From: an uncultured Clostridia bacterium
GTDB lineage: Bacteria; Bacillota; Clostridia; Oscillospirales; Oscillospiraceae
Reading direction: 5' to 3'
Assembly: GCA_947644595.1 (NCBI GenBank)
Contig: CANSAE010000011.1
Coordinates: 1 to 56,000, forward strand
DNA length: 56,000 nt
Made by a program: the position numbers and the translations under genes
The notes under the pieces: generated by a model
The model's database searches: none
What the model was told of the DNA's origin: nothing
The model's input: the letters and a program-made list of their open reading frames with translations, nothing else
Shown: one piece after another, positions 1 through 8,821 of the stretch
How positions within the stretch are numbered: the stretch's first letter is position 1
How the letters are laid out: every line of letters begins with the position of its first letter

Positions 1-1530
<1,530 letters not shown>

Positions 1531-1565
1531 AAAGGAACGGCTGCAAAAGCAGCCGTTCCTTTTAT
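1531..1565 (-). terminator. Intrinsic terminator after the short-chain dehydrogenase gene
   Basis: Perfect 14-base stem AAAGGAACGGCTGC with an AAAA loop. On the minus strand it is followed by TTTTATTTT and lies directly after the stop codon at 1567. Confidence 0.85.
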
Positions 1566-1566
1566 T

Positions 1567-3042
1567 TTACTTTTCAAAGCATTTGTCGATCATACGGGCG
1601 TCGCACTCCATCTTCACGGAGAACGGCTCCTCTCCCTCGTGGGCATAGTCCCAAATCTGGGCAAAGAAGGGGCTGACCTTCGCCTGGTCGTAATAATTCC
1701 ACTTCTCCGTGAAGCAGTGGGGGCACCAATGGCCCAGCTTCAAAATCAGGTTCGGACTGCCGGTAAACTCGTGGCCGAAGCCGCATTTCCAGCGAAGTGG
1801 CGTGAACAGATCGCCAGGAGTCATAGTTTCAGACAGGCACTCGCCGCCGCGGAACTTGGCCGCGCCCTGCATATCCGTGATGTCCAGTGCAGAATCGGGC
1901 TTGTTCTCGTCATAGCCGTGGTCGAAGTATTCCGGCTCCATGGAGGGGTTGGGCAGGGGGATATCGTCCCAGCTGTCGGGGATGGCATCATATTTGGCTT
2001 TGGAGCCGAACAGGATTTTCAGTGTCTCATCATTTTCCTGCTGGGTAGCCCAGACAGTGCCGCCGGGCTTGGAAGCGATGCGCTTGTTTTTGGCTTCCGT
2101 CTCCTCCGGGGTCAGGCGGGGCTGGGATTTTGCCAGCTGGATCTGGAAGGCCAGTTCCTCTTTCAGGAAGGATTCCCGGTTTTTCAGACGGTAAGGAATG
2201 AGCGCTTCCAAGTCATCGGAATCGGCAAAGAAGCAACCGTGATAATTCTTAGTGGCGACCCACTTGGGCTGATAGCCCCGGCGCATATCGCCGTGCAAGG
2301 CCTTGATGAGATCGTACTGGCTTATCCGCAGCTCCGCGCCGCCGCCAATGTGATAGCCACGGCGCCAGAACTCCTCCGGCGCTTTCAGGCATACCTGAAG
2401 CATCAGGTTGCCGGAGGACTCGGAATCGATGTGCTCCGAGCAGCAGTCCGGCGGCATATGGCTCACGATGGGATAGCCAATGGAAATGGGGTTGTTGGGA
2501 TGCTGGAAGCTCTGGCGGATGATGGCCCAGTATTTCAGCCCGGACTCCGCCACAGCCCGTTCGGAAGCGACCTTGCTCAAGGCGTAATAGCAGGTCATGG
2601 GAGGCTGGAGCGGATCGCCCATGCGTCCCCAGTAATGCGGGGCTTCATGGTGTCCCAAAGTCTCCAGCGTGCTGATGTACACGAAATGGGTCTTTTCCTC
2701 CTGGTGGTACTGCTTGATGCCCCGGAGCATCGCCAGCGTGGAGCCGTAATTGGTGCGCATGGTGATATCGGGTGGCCAGTCTGTGGCAATGGGATTCAGG
2801 ATCGCGCCCACGTGCAGCACATAATCCACACCTTCCATGCAGCGGCTCATCAGGTCATAATCCATCAGATTGCCCCAAATAATTTTGATTTTGTCCCCAT
2901 AGGGTGCCAGCTTCTGATAGTTGGCTTCTGAGGGCCTGGCCAGGACGCACAGTTCAAATTCATCGGTATGGTCCATGAATTTCTTCACAGTCTGCATACC
3001 CATCACGCCGGTGGCGCCGGTGAGGAATACAACTTTTTTCAT
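1567..3042 (-). CDS. NAD(P)-dependent epimerase/dehydratase with a C-terminal zinc-finger-like tail
   Basis: 491-residue extended short-chain dehydrogenase/reductase of unknown substrate. The Rossmann glycine motif GATGVMG is at residues 9-15 and the catalytic YxxxK is Y153/K157, so the fold and chemistry (NAD(P)-dependent sugar or steroid-type oxidoreduction or epimerisation) are likely intact. After about residue 410 comes an unrelated tail with Cys420, His424, Cys440 and Cys443 in a CGFGHEF...HWCPHC arrangement, resembling treble-clef or zinc-ribbon domains. The start ATG at 3042 was chosen because AAAGGAG lies 7 bases upstream; an in-frame extension to 3114 has no ribosome site and would include the promoter. 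It is monocistronic, with its own promoter and terminator. The substrate cannot be named from the sequence. Confidence 0.8.
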   Translation of the reverse strand: MKKVVFLTGATGVMGMQTVKKFMDHTDEFELCVLARPSEANYQKLAPYGDKIKIIWGNLMDYDLMSRCMEGVDYVLHVGAILNPIATDWPPDITMRTNYGSTLAMLRGIKQYHQEEKTHFVYISTLETLGHHEAPHYWGRMGDPLQPPMTCYYALSKVASERAVAESGLKYWAIIRQSFQHPNNPISIGYPIVSHMPPDCCSEHIDSESSGNLMLQVCLKAPEEFWRRGYHIGGGAELRISQYDLIKALHGDMRRGYQPKWVATKNYHGCFFADSDDLEALIPYRLKNRESFLKEELAFQIQLAKSQPRLTPEETEAKNKRIASKPGGTVWATQQENDETLKILFGSKAKYDAIPDSWDDIPLPNPSMEPEYFDHGYDENKPDSALDITDMQGAAKFRGGECLSETMTPGDLFTPLRWKCGFGHEFTGSPNLILKLGHWCPHCFTEKWNYYDQAKVSPFFAQIWDYAHEGEEPFSVKMECDARMIDKCFEK

Positions 3043-3084
3043 AGAAATGCTCCTTTCAAATTTTGTTTTACGAATTCTGTGAAT

Positions 3085-3114
3085 ATTATAACATTCCTTC
3101 CCGACGCTGTCCAA
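3085..3114 (-). promoter_or_regulatory. Sigma-A promoter of the short-chain dehydrogenase gene
   Basis: TTGGAC (3114-3109), 18-base spacer, TATAAT (3090-3085) on the minus strand, about 40 bases before the ATG at 3042. Confidence 0.65.
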
Positions 3115-3159
3115 TAGGAAAATGATTGTCTTTCAGAAGTTTCGCTTATGGCAGGGCAT

Positions 3160-3189
3160 AAAAAAACCTCCCCGATACAGGGGAGGTTT
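3160..3189 (-). terminator. Intrinsic terminator after the HAD hydrolase gene
   Basis: Stem AAACCTCCCC/GGGGAGGTTT (164-173 and 180-189 of the 3,000s) followed by a run of seven T on the minus strand, just after the stop at 3200. Confidence 0.85.
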
Positions 3190-3199
3190 CAAGCCGTTT

Positions 3200-3904
3200 T
3201 CAGAGTACCCGCAGGAATTCCAGCGCATCCGCCAAGGTCCCGTGGGGCATGGTCAGCGGCCGGTCCTTGGGATTGATGAGGCAGTCCGTCACCAAAAATC
3301 GCTCCATCCCCAGTCCGGCGGCGGGCACCATATCCTCCTCCATGTCGTTGCCGATCATCAGGCAATCCCCGGCAGACAGGCCGAAGCGGTCAAGGATCTC
3401 CCGGTAATAGTCCGGATTGGGCTTGCAGAAGTGGGACGTCTCATAATCCGTTACCCAGTCAAACTCCGCGGCCCCCAGGCCCACGAAGCCCAGCCGCGTG
3501 ACCTGTCCACACAGAGGGAAGATGGGATTTGTCGCCAAAACGACCCGCTCTGCCTTTTCCCGGGCCGCCCGCACCAGCTGCGCCGATATCGGCGCAGGCC
3601 GGGTGAATTGGACCGCCTGCTTGAATTCCTCCCGGTAGAAAGCGTCAAAAATAGGCTCGTCCGCCCGGCAGTCCTTCCCCAGCTTTTGATTGAACACCGT
3701 CCAGAACCGGTCCGCGTTGGGTTCTCCGCCGTCGTTTTTCACCATGGCGCCCACGCCCATCCACAGCGCATCCACAAGAGACTTGGGTTCGTAGCCGTGC
3801 GGCGCCATTTTTGCCGCTAAAAGTTTAAAGTATCCATTGGTAAACTCCTCCTGATCCATGGGCAGAAGGGTACCGTCTAAATCAAATAAAATGGCCTGTT
3901 TCAT
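3200..3904 (-). CDS. HAD-superfamily hydrolase
   Basis: 234-residue haloacid-dehalogenase-type phosphatase. Motif I is FDLDGT with the nucleophile Asp8 and acid/base Asp10; motif II is ATNP; the motif IV region reads MIGNDMEEDMVPAAGLGM, giving the metal-binding acidic pair. The cap insert after motif I is alpha-helical. The phosphorylated substrate cannot be predicted. The start ATG at 3904 overlaps the TGA of the upstream FMN-dehydrogenase gene by one base (TGATG), so the two are probably translationally coupled and co-transcribed. That suggests a housekeeping or metabolite-repair phosphatase serving the same pathway, but this is inference only. Confidence 0.85.
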   Translation of the reverse strand: MKQAILFDLDGTLLPMDQEEFTNGYFKLLAAKMAPHGYEPKSLVDALWMGVGAMVKNDGGEPNADRFWTVFNQKLGKDCRADEPIFDAFYREEFKQAVQFTRPAPISAQLVRAAREKAERVVLATNPIFPLCGQVTRLGFVGLGAAEFDWVTDYETSHFCKPNPDYYREILDRFGLSAGDCLMIGNDMEEDMVPAAGLGMERFLVTDCLINPKDRPLTMPHGTLADALEFLRVL

Positions 3905-4935
3905 CAGTATGTGTTCCTGTTCCGAATTTTGTCCCGGGTGATCTGATCCACGGTATTGCACCCGGTGATCAGCATATTGTCGTAGAGCTCACCCTTAATC
4001 TTGTCAAAATACATCGCCACGCCTTCCGCGCCGCCGCCGATAGCCGCATGGCACACGGGCCGGCCGATGAGTGCCGCATCGGCCCCCAAAGCAAGGCACT
4101 TATACACATCTCCGCCGGAGCGGATGCCGCCATCCACAAAAATCTTCATTTGACGGCCCACCACGTCCCGAATCTCCTCAATGACAGAGGCCGTGGCCGG
4201 CGCGTCTGGGATGATGCGGCCGCCGTGGTTTGAGATGACGATGCCGTATGCCCCCAGCTCTGCGGCGATTTTTGCCGCCCGTACAGTGACCAGACCCTTC
4301 ACAATAAAGGGCAGCTTGGTGCTGGAAATGAGGGACTCCAGGTCCTTGGCACTCTTGGGGTCCACGGGCTTGCCCAGCAGCTTCAGATTGATGAGCCCGG
4401 CACTGTCCACATCGCAGCACACCGCCACAGCCCCGGCCTCCTCCGCCAGCCGGATATGGTGGATGATCTTGTCGTTGGCCCAGGGCTTGATGGTGGGGAT
4501 GGCCATACCGCCCACCCGCTTGGTCATCTCGATACCGTTCAAATACATCTCGTCCTGGGGCGCGTCTGGGGTGAACGCAACGGTCCCGGCCTGCAAAGCA
4601 CCCAGCACCTGTGCCTCGGTAAACTGGTATTCCGTCACGTCCGCACAGCCGAAATTCATGCCCGCCCCGCCGCAGGGCGCACCCAGCACGGGCATGGACA
4701 GGGTCTTTCCGAACAGCTCGATACCGCCGTCCTGCCCCGCTTCATTGTCAAAAATGGGGTCCATCATGATATCGATGTTTTTCAGATACTCCAGGCAGTT
4801 GGTAAAGGATTTTCCGTCCCCCTTGGCCCCAGGGCCGGGGACCTGGCCCTTACAGGCCCGTCCGTCGCATACCGGGCAAACCTTGCACTTTGTGCTGTTC
4901 TCCCGGGCGGCTGCTAAGACTTCTTCGTAGGTCAT
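3904..4935 (-). CDS. FMN-dependent alpha-hydroxy-acid dehydrogenase family protein
   Basis: 343-residue TIM-barrel flavoprotein of the lactate oxidase/glycolate oxidase family. Visible active-site elements are Lys213 (IVKG), SNHGGR at 235-240 with the catalytic His237, and the FMN phosphate-binding segments DGGIRSG (268-274) and GR (291-292). The N-terminal 30 residues carry Cys17, Cys20, Cys23 and Cys28 in CKVCPVCDGRAC, an addition seen in anaerobe members and possibly a metal site. It oxidises a 2-hydroxy acid, (S)-lactate being the commonest; the true substrate is uncertain. The start ATG 4935 has GGAGG nine bases upstream. It forms a two-gene operon with the HAD gene, ending at the terminator at 3160. 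Confidence 0.85.
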   Translation of the reverse strand: MTYEEVLAAARENSTKCKVCPVCDGRACKGQVPGPGAKGDGKSFTNCLEYLKNIDIMMDPIFDNEAGQDGGIELFGKTLSMPVLGAPCGGAGMNFGCADVTEYQFTEAQVLGALQAGTVAFTPDAPQDEMYLNGIEMTKRVGGMAIPTIKPWANDKIIHHIRLAEEAGAVAVCCDVDSAGLINLKLLGKPVDPKSAKDLESLISSTKLPFIVKGLVTVRAAKIAAELGAYGIVISNHGGRIIPDAPATASVIEEIRDVVGRQMKIFVDGGIRSGGDVYKCLALGADAALIGRPVCHAAIGGGAEGVAMYFDKIKGELYDNMLITGCNTVDQITRDKIRNRNTY

Positions 4936-4965
4936 GGGTCGATTCCTCCATTGTTTAATTGCCTT

Positions 4966-4994
4966 ATTTTACCACAAATGCTCCTCCACCGCAA
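4966..4994 (-). promoter_or_regulatory. Sigma-A promoter of the FMN-dehydrogenase operon
   Basis: TTGCGG (4994-4989), 17-base spacer, TAAAAT (4971-4966) on the minus strand, 31 bases before the ATG. Confidence 0.6.
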
Positions 4995-5107
4995 GCCTTC
5001 CACATTCTTCCTGCCCCACTTTCCGGAAAACACGGCGGCACAAGGCGCTGTGATGCTCCACCTTCAGCCTTTTTCGACAAGAATCCCGAAAATTCACGGT
5101 TTTTTGG

Positions 5108-5136
5108 TTGACAATCCCCTACGGGTGTGATATACA
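5108..5136 (+). promoter_or_regulatory. Sigma-A promoter of the SH3-domain gene
   Basis: TTGACA (5108-5113), 17-base spacer, TATACA (5131-5136). The rest of the 4936-5172 gap holds nothing else recognisable. Confidence 0.75.
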
Positions 5137-5172
5137 TTTGATAGAAATTGATTATGTAAACGGGGGATCAAT

Positions 5173-5769
5173 GTGAACGATTACATGGATGAGCCGAAGA
5201 GATCCGGGACTGTATTAAAAGTCGTCCTGATTATTATAACCGTCATTGCCGTGGTTGCAGCAGTGGCCATGGGACTGCTGTTCTATAACGCCAAGAGCAA
5301 TATCGACTCCTACCGGGAACGCAATGACGCACTGTCCCAGTCCTATAAAGAAGCCCAGGCCAAAATCGACCAGTTCGACACCGAGCGCGCCGCCTATGAG
5401 CAGCAGATCGCGGACCTGACCCAGCAGCTGCAGGATGCCCAGGAGCAGCTGGATCTGATGGTCCCCGCGGTGAATGATCCGGACAATCCCGACAGCAGCG
5501 AAGGTGGCAGCAGTGCCATCATCGATTTGAGCGGCAACAAGGACTTGTCCGTAAAGCCCGATGAATTTTTTGATACGGGCGTGGACTATACCGTGTCCGT
5601 CAAGGGTCTGAACATCCGCAGCGGCCCGGGCACCACCTATAAGCAGTTGGCCTCCGTCAATCAGAACAGCACTGTCACGGCTTATGCCGAACAGGACGAT
5701 TGGCTGCTGGTGTCTTATAAGGATAATGCCTACGGCTGGGTCAAGGCCAGCTTCGTGACCAAGAAATAA
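5173..5769 (+). CDS. Membrane-anchored SH3-domain protein
   Basis: 198-residue cell-surface protein. Residues 15-37 form one hydrophobic transmembrane segment with a short Lys/Arg-containing N-terminus, so the rest faces outside. Residues about 43-95 are a charged, Gln/Glu-rich coiled coil, followed by a Pro/Ser/Gly linker. The C-terminal 60 residues form a bacterial SH3 (SH3b) domain, with the typical GLNIRSGPGTTY motif and the ending GWVKASFV. Such domains bind peptidoglycan or peptides at the envelope. The start is a GTG at 5173: the ATG two bases earlier runs straight into TGA, and GGGGGAT lies a suitable distance upstream. Monocistronic between its promoter and a strong terminator. Specific role unknown. 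Confidence 0.8.
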   Translation: MNDYMDEPKRSGTVLKVVLIIITVIAVVAAVAMGLLFYNAKSNIDSYRERNDALSQSYKEAQAKIDQFDTERAAYEQQIADLTQQLQDAQEQLDLMVPAVNDPDNPDSSEGGSSAIIDLSGNKDLSVKPDEFFDTGVDYTVSVKGLNIRSGPGTTYKQLASVNQNSTVTAYAEQDDWLLVSYKDNAYGWVKASFVTKK

Positions 5770-5773
5770 CGCA

Positions 5774-5805
5774 AAAGCCCCGTGCTGACTGCACGGGGCT
5801 TTTTG
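5774..5805 (+). terminator. Intrinsic terminator after the SH3-domain gene
   Basis: Stem AAAGCCCCGTGC/GCACGGGGCTTT with a TGACT loop, then a T run. Confidence 0.9.
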
Positions 5806-5812
5806 TTTGCCT

Positions 5813-6184
5813 TTAACTGCTCTTATCCTTTGGCTTGGCCACCAGGGACACCAGAAAGCCGAAGAATACCGCCGCGCAGATGCCCCCGGCCGCGCTGGTG
5901 AAGCCTCCGGTGAACGCGCCCAGCAGGCCTTTTTCCGCCACCGCGGTCTTGACGCCTTGGGCCAGCGTATTGCCGAACCCCAGCAGTGGTACCGTAGCCC
6001 CGGCGCCGGCCCACTCAGCAAAGGGCTTATAAATGCCCACAGCGCCCAGAATCACGCCGATGACCACATAGGCTGTCAGGATACGGGCCGGTGTGAGCTT
6101 TGTCCTGTCGATCAAAATCTGGCCCACAGCGCACAGCACGCCGCCCACCAGGAACGCCTTCACAAATCCCAAAAACAGTTCCAT
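5813..6184 (-). CDS. spoVAE: Stage V sporulation protein AE (SpoVA channel component)
   Basis: 123-residue integral membrane protein of the SpoVA complex, which carries dipicolinic acid across the spore inner membrane in sporulation and germination. Length and the Gly-rich, strongly hydrophobic sequence (four predicted membrane segments; motifs FLVGGVLCAVGQ and LLGAFTGGFTSAAGGI) match the SpoVAE/AEb family. Start ATG 6184 follows GGGGGAT; a longer frame to 6241 would run into the repeat at 6198 and has no ribosome site. It follows spoVAD in the same direction but is separated by 157 bases filled by an intergenic repeat, an unusual gap for genes normally packed in one operon. No spoVAC is seen next to the pair. 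Confidence 0.88.
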   Translation of the reverse strand: MELFLGFVKAFLVGGVLCAVGQILIDRTKLTPARILTAYVVIGVILGAVGIYKPFAEWAGAGATVPLLGFGNTLAQGVKTAVAEKGLLGAFTGGFTSAAGGICAAVFFGFLVSLVAKPKDKSS

Positions 6185-6197
6185 AAAAATCCCCCAA

Positions 6198-6326
6198 TGT
6201 TTCACAGAATTTGCGGCGCGCACGCCGCAAAAAATCTTCAATCATTTTTTCGGCAGCTCTGCCGCCGAAAAAATAGCTCGCGCAGAGAGTATGCCCGCAG
6301 GGCGTGCAAACGAGGCGCAATCCCCT
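6198..6326 (-). repeat. Dispersed structured intergenic repeat, copy B
   Basis: Most complete copy. On the minus strand: GGGGATTGCGCCTCG, CGCCCTGCGGGC, a first hairpin (TTTTTTCGGC...GCCGAAAAAA), TGATTGAAGATTTTTT, a second hairpin (GCGGCG/CGCCGC) and AAATTCTGTGAAAC. It lies between spoVAD and spoVAE, directly beside the 17-base-stem hairpin at 6327. Confidence 0.65.
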
Positions 6327-6364
6327 CAATTGAAACAACACTCATTCGAGTGTTGTTTCAATTG
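6327..6364. repeat. Perfect 17-base-stem inverted repeat spanning the spoVAD stop codon
   Basis: Arms CAATTGAAACAACACTC and GAGTGTTGTTTCAATTG flank ATTC. The last codons and the TGA of spoVAD lie inside the stem. There is no T run, so it could be a processing or attenuation hairpin rather than a full terminator. Confidence 0.7.
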
Positions 6365-7361
6365 ACACCGCGTGGCAAATGCCCGGGATGGATTCCCCCT
6401 GCTGGGCGCTGGTAGTGGACATCAGCGCACCCGTGGCGGAAAACAGCACCTTTTTCCATACCCCCTGCTGCATCATGGGCAAAATATAGGCGCACAGCGT
6501 GGAGGCCGCGCATCCGCAGCCGGACCCTCCGGCATGCACATCCTGCTTGTCGGCGTCGAAAATCAGCATCCCGCAGTCGAAATATCGTCCGGAGAGATCG
6601 ATGCCGTCCTGTTTGAACTGATCCAGCACGATCTGATGCCCCAATGCCCCCAAATCGCCGGTGAAGATCGCGTCGTAATACTCCGGTACCCGGCCGGTAT
6701 CGGCAAAATGGGCGCTGAGAGTGTCGTAGGCTGCCGGGGCCATGGCGGCGCCCATATTGTTGGCATCGGTGATGCCCAGGTCCTTGATTTTCCCGGCGGT
6801 GACGTGGGTGACGAAGGGCCCGTTGCCCATAGCCTGTAAAATCACCGCTCCCGCGCCGGTGACGGTCCACTGGGACGTGGGCGGCCGCTGCCCGCCGTAT
6901 TCCAGGGGAAAGCGGAACTGCCGCTCACTGGAACAAAAATGCGAACAGGTGGCGGCGCACACGTTATCGGCAAATCCGCCATCCAAAATCATCGCCGCCA
7001 GGCACAGGCTCTCCGCCATGGTGGAGCAGGCGCCGTAGAGCCCGAAAAAGGGCACGTCGCTGTCCCGCATGGCAAAAGTGGACCCGGTGCACTGGTTCAA
7101 AAGGTCCCCGGCGAACAGATAGTCCAGCTGGCTGGGGGCAAGCTGTCCCTTGTCGCAGGCCATTGAAAAACACTGCTTGAGCATGGCGCTCTCGGCCTTT
7201 TCCCAGCTGGCCTCGCCGAAATAGGAATCCTCGGAAATAAAATCAAACTGTTTGCCCAGCGGGCCTTCGCCCTCTAACTTTCCGGCCACCGCCGCGAAGG
7301 CCGCCACCGTGGGCGGTGATTGCAGATGCACGGTCTGCCCGCCCATATGCTTGATGCTCAT
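6342..7361 (-). CDS. spoVAD: Stage V sporulation protein AD
   Basis: 339-residue SpoVAD, the soluble thiolase-fold protein that binds dipicolinic acid on the SpoVA channel. The sequence aligns end to end with the family: LFAGDLLNQC, FGLYGACSTMAESL, QWTVTGAGA, GGSGCGCAASTL and LMSTTSAQQGESIPGI. Start ATG 7361 with GGAGGG upstream. The extreme C-terminus (SIETTLE) is encoded within the 6327-6364 hairpin and departs from the usual ending, suggesting that repeat DNA supplied the last codons. A sigma-G-like promoter candidate lies at 7382-7413. Immediately upstream is a terminator and a broken regulator rather than spoVAC. Confidence 0.95.
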   Translation of the reverse strand: MSIKHMGGQTVHLQSPPTVAAFAAVAGKLEGEGPLGKQFDFISEDSYFGEASWEKAESAMLKQCFSMACDKGQLAPSQLDYLFAGDLLNQCTGSTFAMRDSDVPFFGLYGACSTMAESLCLAAMILDGGFADNVCAATCSHFCSSERQFRFPLEYGGQRPPTSQWTVTGAGAVILQAMGNGPFVTHVTAGKIKDLGITDANNMGAAMAPAAYDTLSAHFADTGRVPEYYDAIFTGDLGALGHQIVLDQFKQDGIDLSGRYFDCGMLIFDADKQDVHAGGSGCGCAASTLCAYILPMMQQGVWKKVLFSATGALMSTTSAQQGESIPGICHAVSIETTLE

Positions 7362-7381
7362 GTGTCATCCCTCCAATACGG

Positions 7382-7413
7382 AATAGTGTTTGCAGGGATG
7401 GGAACATTATGCA
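7382..7413 (-). promoter_or_regulatory. Candidate forespore (sigma F/G-type) promoter of spoVAD
   Basis: On the minus strand TGCATA (7413-7408), 19 bases, CACTATT (7388-7382). The same spacing and similar boxes occur before gpr at 24941-24972, and both genes are forespore-expressed in Bacillus. Weak motifs, so tentative. Confidence 0.4.
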
Positions 7414-7420
7414 AAAAACA

Positions 7421-7448
7421 AAAAATCCGGGAAATTCCCGGATTTTTT
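7421..7448 (-). terminator. Intrinsic terminator upstream of spoVAD
   Basis: AAAAATCCGGGAA/TTCCCGGATTTTTT near-perfect hairpin with T or A runs on both sides. It insulates spoVAD from transcripts of the 7689-7823 remnant. Confidence 0.8.
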
Positions 7449-7688
7449 CAATTCAGCGCCCCGGCCAGCACATCCGCCAGACACCAGGCTCGGAAGGTGT
7501 GCAGCGCCGTGCCGCCGAAGCCGAGCGATTGCTTCTCTGGGCTGAGCCGGAGGCGGCAACTCCATTGTGTCGAGCTTTGATGACCAGCCTTAACTGCCGC
7601 AAAACGAGCGCGTATTTCGTCCCCTTGGGTCCCACAGTGCGCATATATCCGCGGCCATGCACAAATTCCCCTGCAGCAGCCGCCCGCA

Positions 7689-7823
7689 TCAGGGACAGAT
7701 CTCCGGCTTCTCCGCCGGGACCGGCTCCAACTGCATCTGCTCCGTGTCCTTTCCCAGCAGCAGATAGTCCGCGGACACGCCCAGGGCCTGACACACTCGG
7801 GCGATGCGTTCATGTAATTCCAT
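7689..7823 (-). pseudogene. Remnant of an XRE regulator with a zinc-ribbon tail
   Basis: 44-codon frame from ATG 7823 (GGAGG upstream). It begins MELHERI, continues ARVCQALGVSADYLLLGKD, the typical C-terminal end of an XRE/Cro helix-turn-helix domain, and ends EICP before TGA. The central helix-turn-helix part is missing, as if deleted. Beyond the TGA the same frame continues CGRLLQGNLC, so the stop falls inside a CPxCG zinc-ribbon motif, followed by a second stop. A promoter (7853-7881) with an inverted repeat is still present. Most simply this is a decaying gene. The 7449-7688 stretch downstream holds no other convincing gene. Confidence 0.5.
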
Positions 7824-7852
7824 AGGATGCCTCCTTGTGATTTTCTGCCCTT

Positions 7853-7881
7853 ATCTTACCCCGTCCACGCGCAGTTGACAA
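7853..7881 (-). promoter_or_regulatory. Promoter of the XRE remnant with overlapping inverted repeat
   Basis: TTGTCA (7881-7876), 17 bases, TAAGAT (7858-7853) on the minus strand. The -35 is part of an inverted repeat GTTGACA...TGTCAAC (7874-7905), a possible operator. Confidence 0.5.
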
Positions 7882-7943
7882 GCAACGGGTCGCGGAATCT
7901 GTCAACCGGCAGTTGCATTCCGGCCACTTGGCCCAAATTCAGG

Positions 7944-8507
7944 TCAGAAAAACAACGCCAAAACGAAAAGCCAAACGGGAAGTACAATGAGATTCCCCAA
8001 AGCGACCGCGCCTGCCACTTCCCAAAAGCTGAGGGGGCGGCGTTCTTTTTTCTCTCCCGGCGTTTCCGCCCAGGGCGGCAGGGGCATCGCCTCTCCTTTC
8101 CGCAACAGCACATCCTCTGCTTCTCCGTCATCCTCTACGATGCGCAGATTCAGCCCCTCCGCCGGACGATGCTCCGCCATCCACAATGCCGCGGCGGCAG
8201 GGATTCCCCGGCGCAGGACTGCCCGTCCCGCCCACTGGTACCGGGAGCTGGTGTAATACACCGTATCCATGACCCGGGCAACCACGTCCTCCCCCAGGCA
8301 GCACCGACGGGACAAATACCGGGCGGTTTGTACGGCCTCTTCCTTTTTCACGCCGCCTTTGACCTCCCGATAGGCCACCAGGGCATATCGCTCCCCGGCA
8401 TCCGGGGTGTACAGGTCAGGATACCCGCAGCCGGGACAGGTTGAATCCCCCGTCTCCCTGCCGCAGCAGGGGCACACCGCCATAGCGGCCAGCCGATCAA
8501 ATTCCAT
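7944..8507 (-). CDS. Zinc-ribbon protein with C-terminal membrane anchor (unknown function)
   Basis: 187-residue protein not assigned to a named family. The N-terminus has a double-CxxC zinc ribbon, VCPCCGRETGDSTCPGCGYP (residues 11-30). The middle is helical and basic. The last ~25 residues (AGAVALGNLIVLPVWLFVLALFF) are a hydrophobic tail that would anchor it in the membrane with the zinc ribbon in the cytoplasm. The start ATG 8507 lies 6 bases after the stop of the 65-residue gene at 8514, whose end supplies a GGGTGA ribosome site, so the two form an operon. Codon use resembles neighbours. The function is not predictable. Confidence 0.65.
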   Translation of the reverse strand: MEFDRLAAMAVCPCCGRETGDSTCPGCGYPDLYTPDAGERYALVAYREVKGGVKKEEAVQTARYLSRRCCLGEDVVARVMDTVYYTSSRYQWAGRAVLRRGIPAAAALWMAEHRPAEGLNLRIVEDDGEAEDVLLRKGEAMPLPPWAETPGEKKERRPLSFWEVAGAVALGNLIVLPVWLFVLALFF

Positions 8508-8513
8508 CGTATT

Positions 8514-8711
8514 TCACCCTTTCTTCGTCAGCCCGTAGATCTCATACAGGGACAGCATCTCCTGGTACCGCAGCTTATTGGCCATGAGCTGCCGGTAGGT
8601 CACCGTCTTTTCCCTGCCCTGGGCCTTCAGCTCCGCCATCTTCGCCGTCACACCGATATATTGCCTTTGAATATCCGCCAGCATTTTTTCAAACGCCTCC
8701 AACCGTTCCAT
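8514..8711 (-). CDS. Small helical protein (unknown function)
   Basis: 65-residue, highly charged protein (MERLEAFEKMLADIQRQYIG...) predicted to be one or two long helices or a coiled coil, with no cysteines or membrane segment. ATG 8711 is preceded by AAAGGAGG at good spacing. It is the first gene of a two-gene unit with the zinc-ribbon membrane protein, which suggests a shared function. No family recognised. Confidence 0.6.
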   Translation of the reverse strand: MERLEAFEKMLADIQRQYIGVTAKMAELKAQGREKTVTYRQLMANKLRYQEMLSLYEIYGLTKKG

Positions 8712-8821
8712 GGTCCCGCCTCCTTTTTGCCCATCATAGCACACACGGCGTCAAAAATATATCCCTTTCTTTTTTCCCGAAAATGCGCTACAATGGTAAA
8801 AAACCAAAAACGGAGCAAGCT

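Noticed and set aside
3068..3084. Fourth copy of the hairpin repeat (CGAATTCTGTGAA)
   Set aside because: Only the end motif is present, with no hairpin or A/T blocks; likely chance or an unidentifiable remnant.
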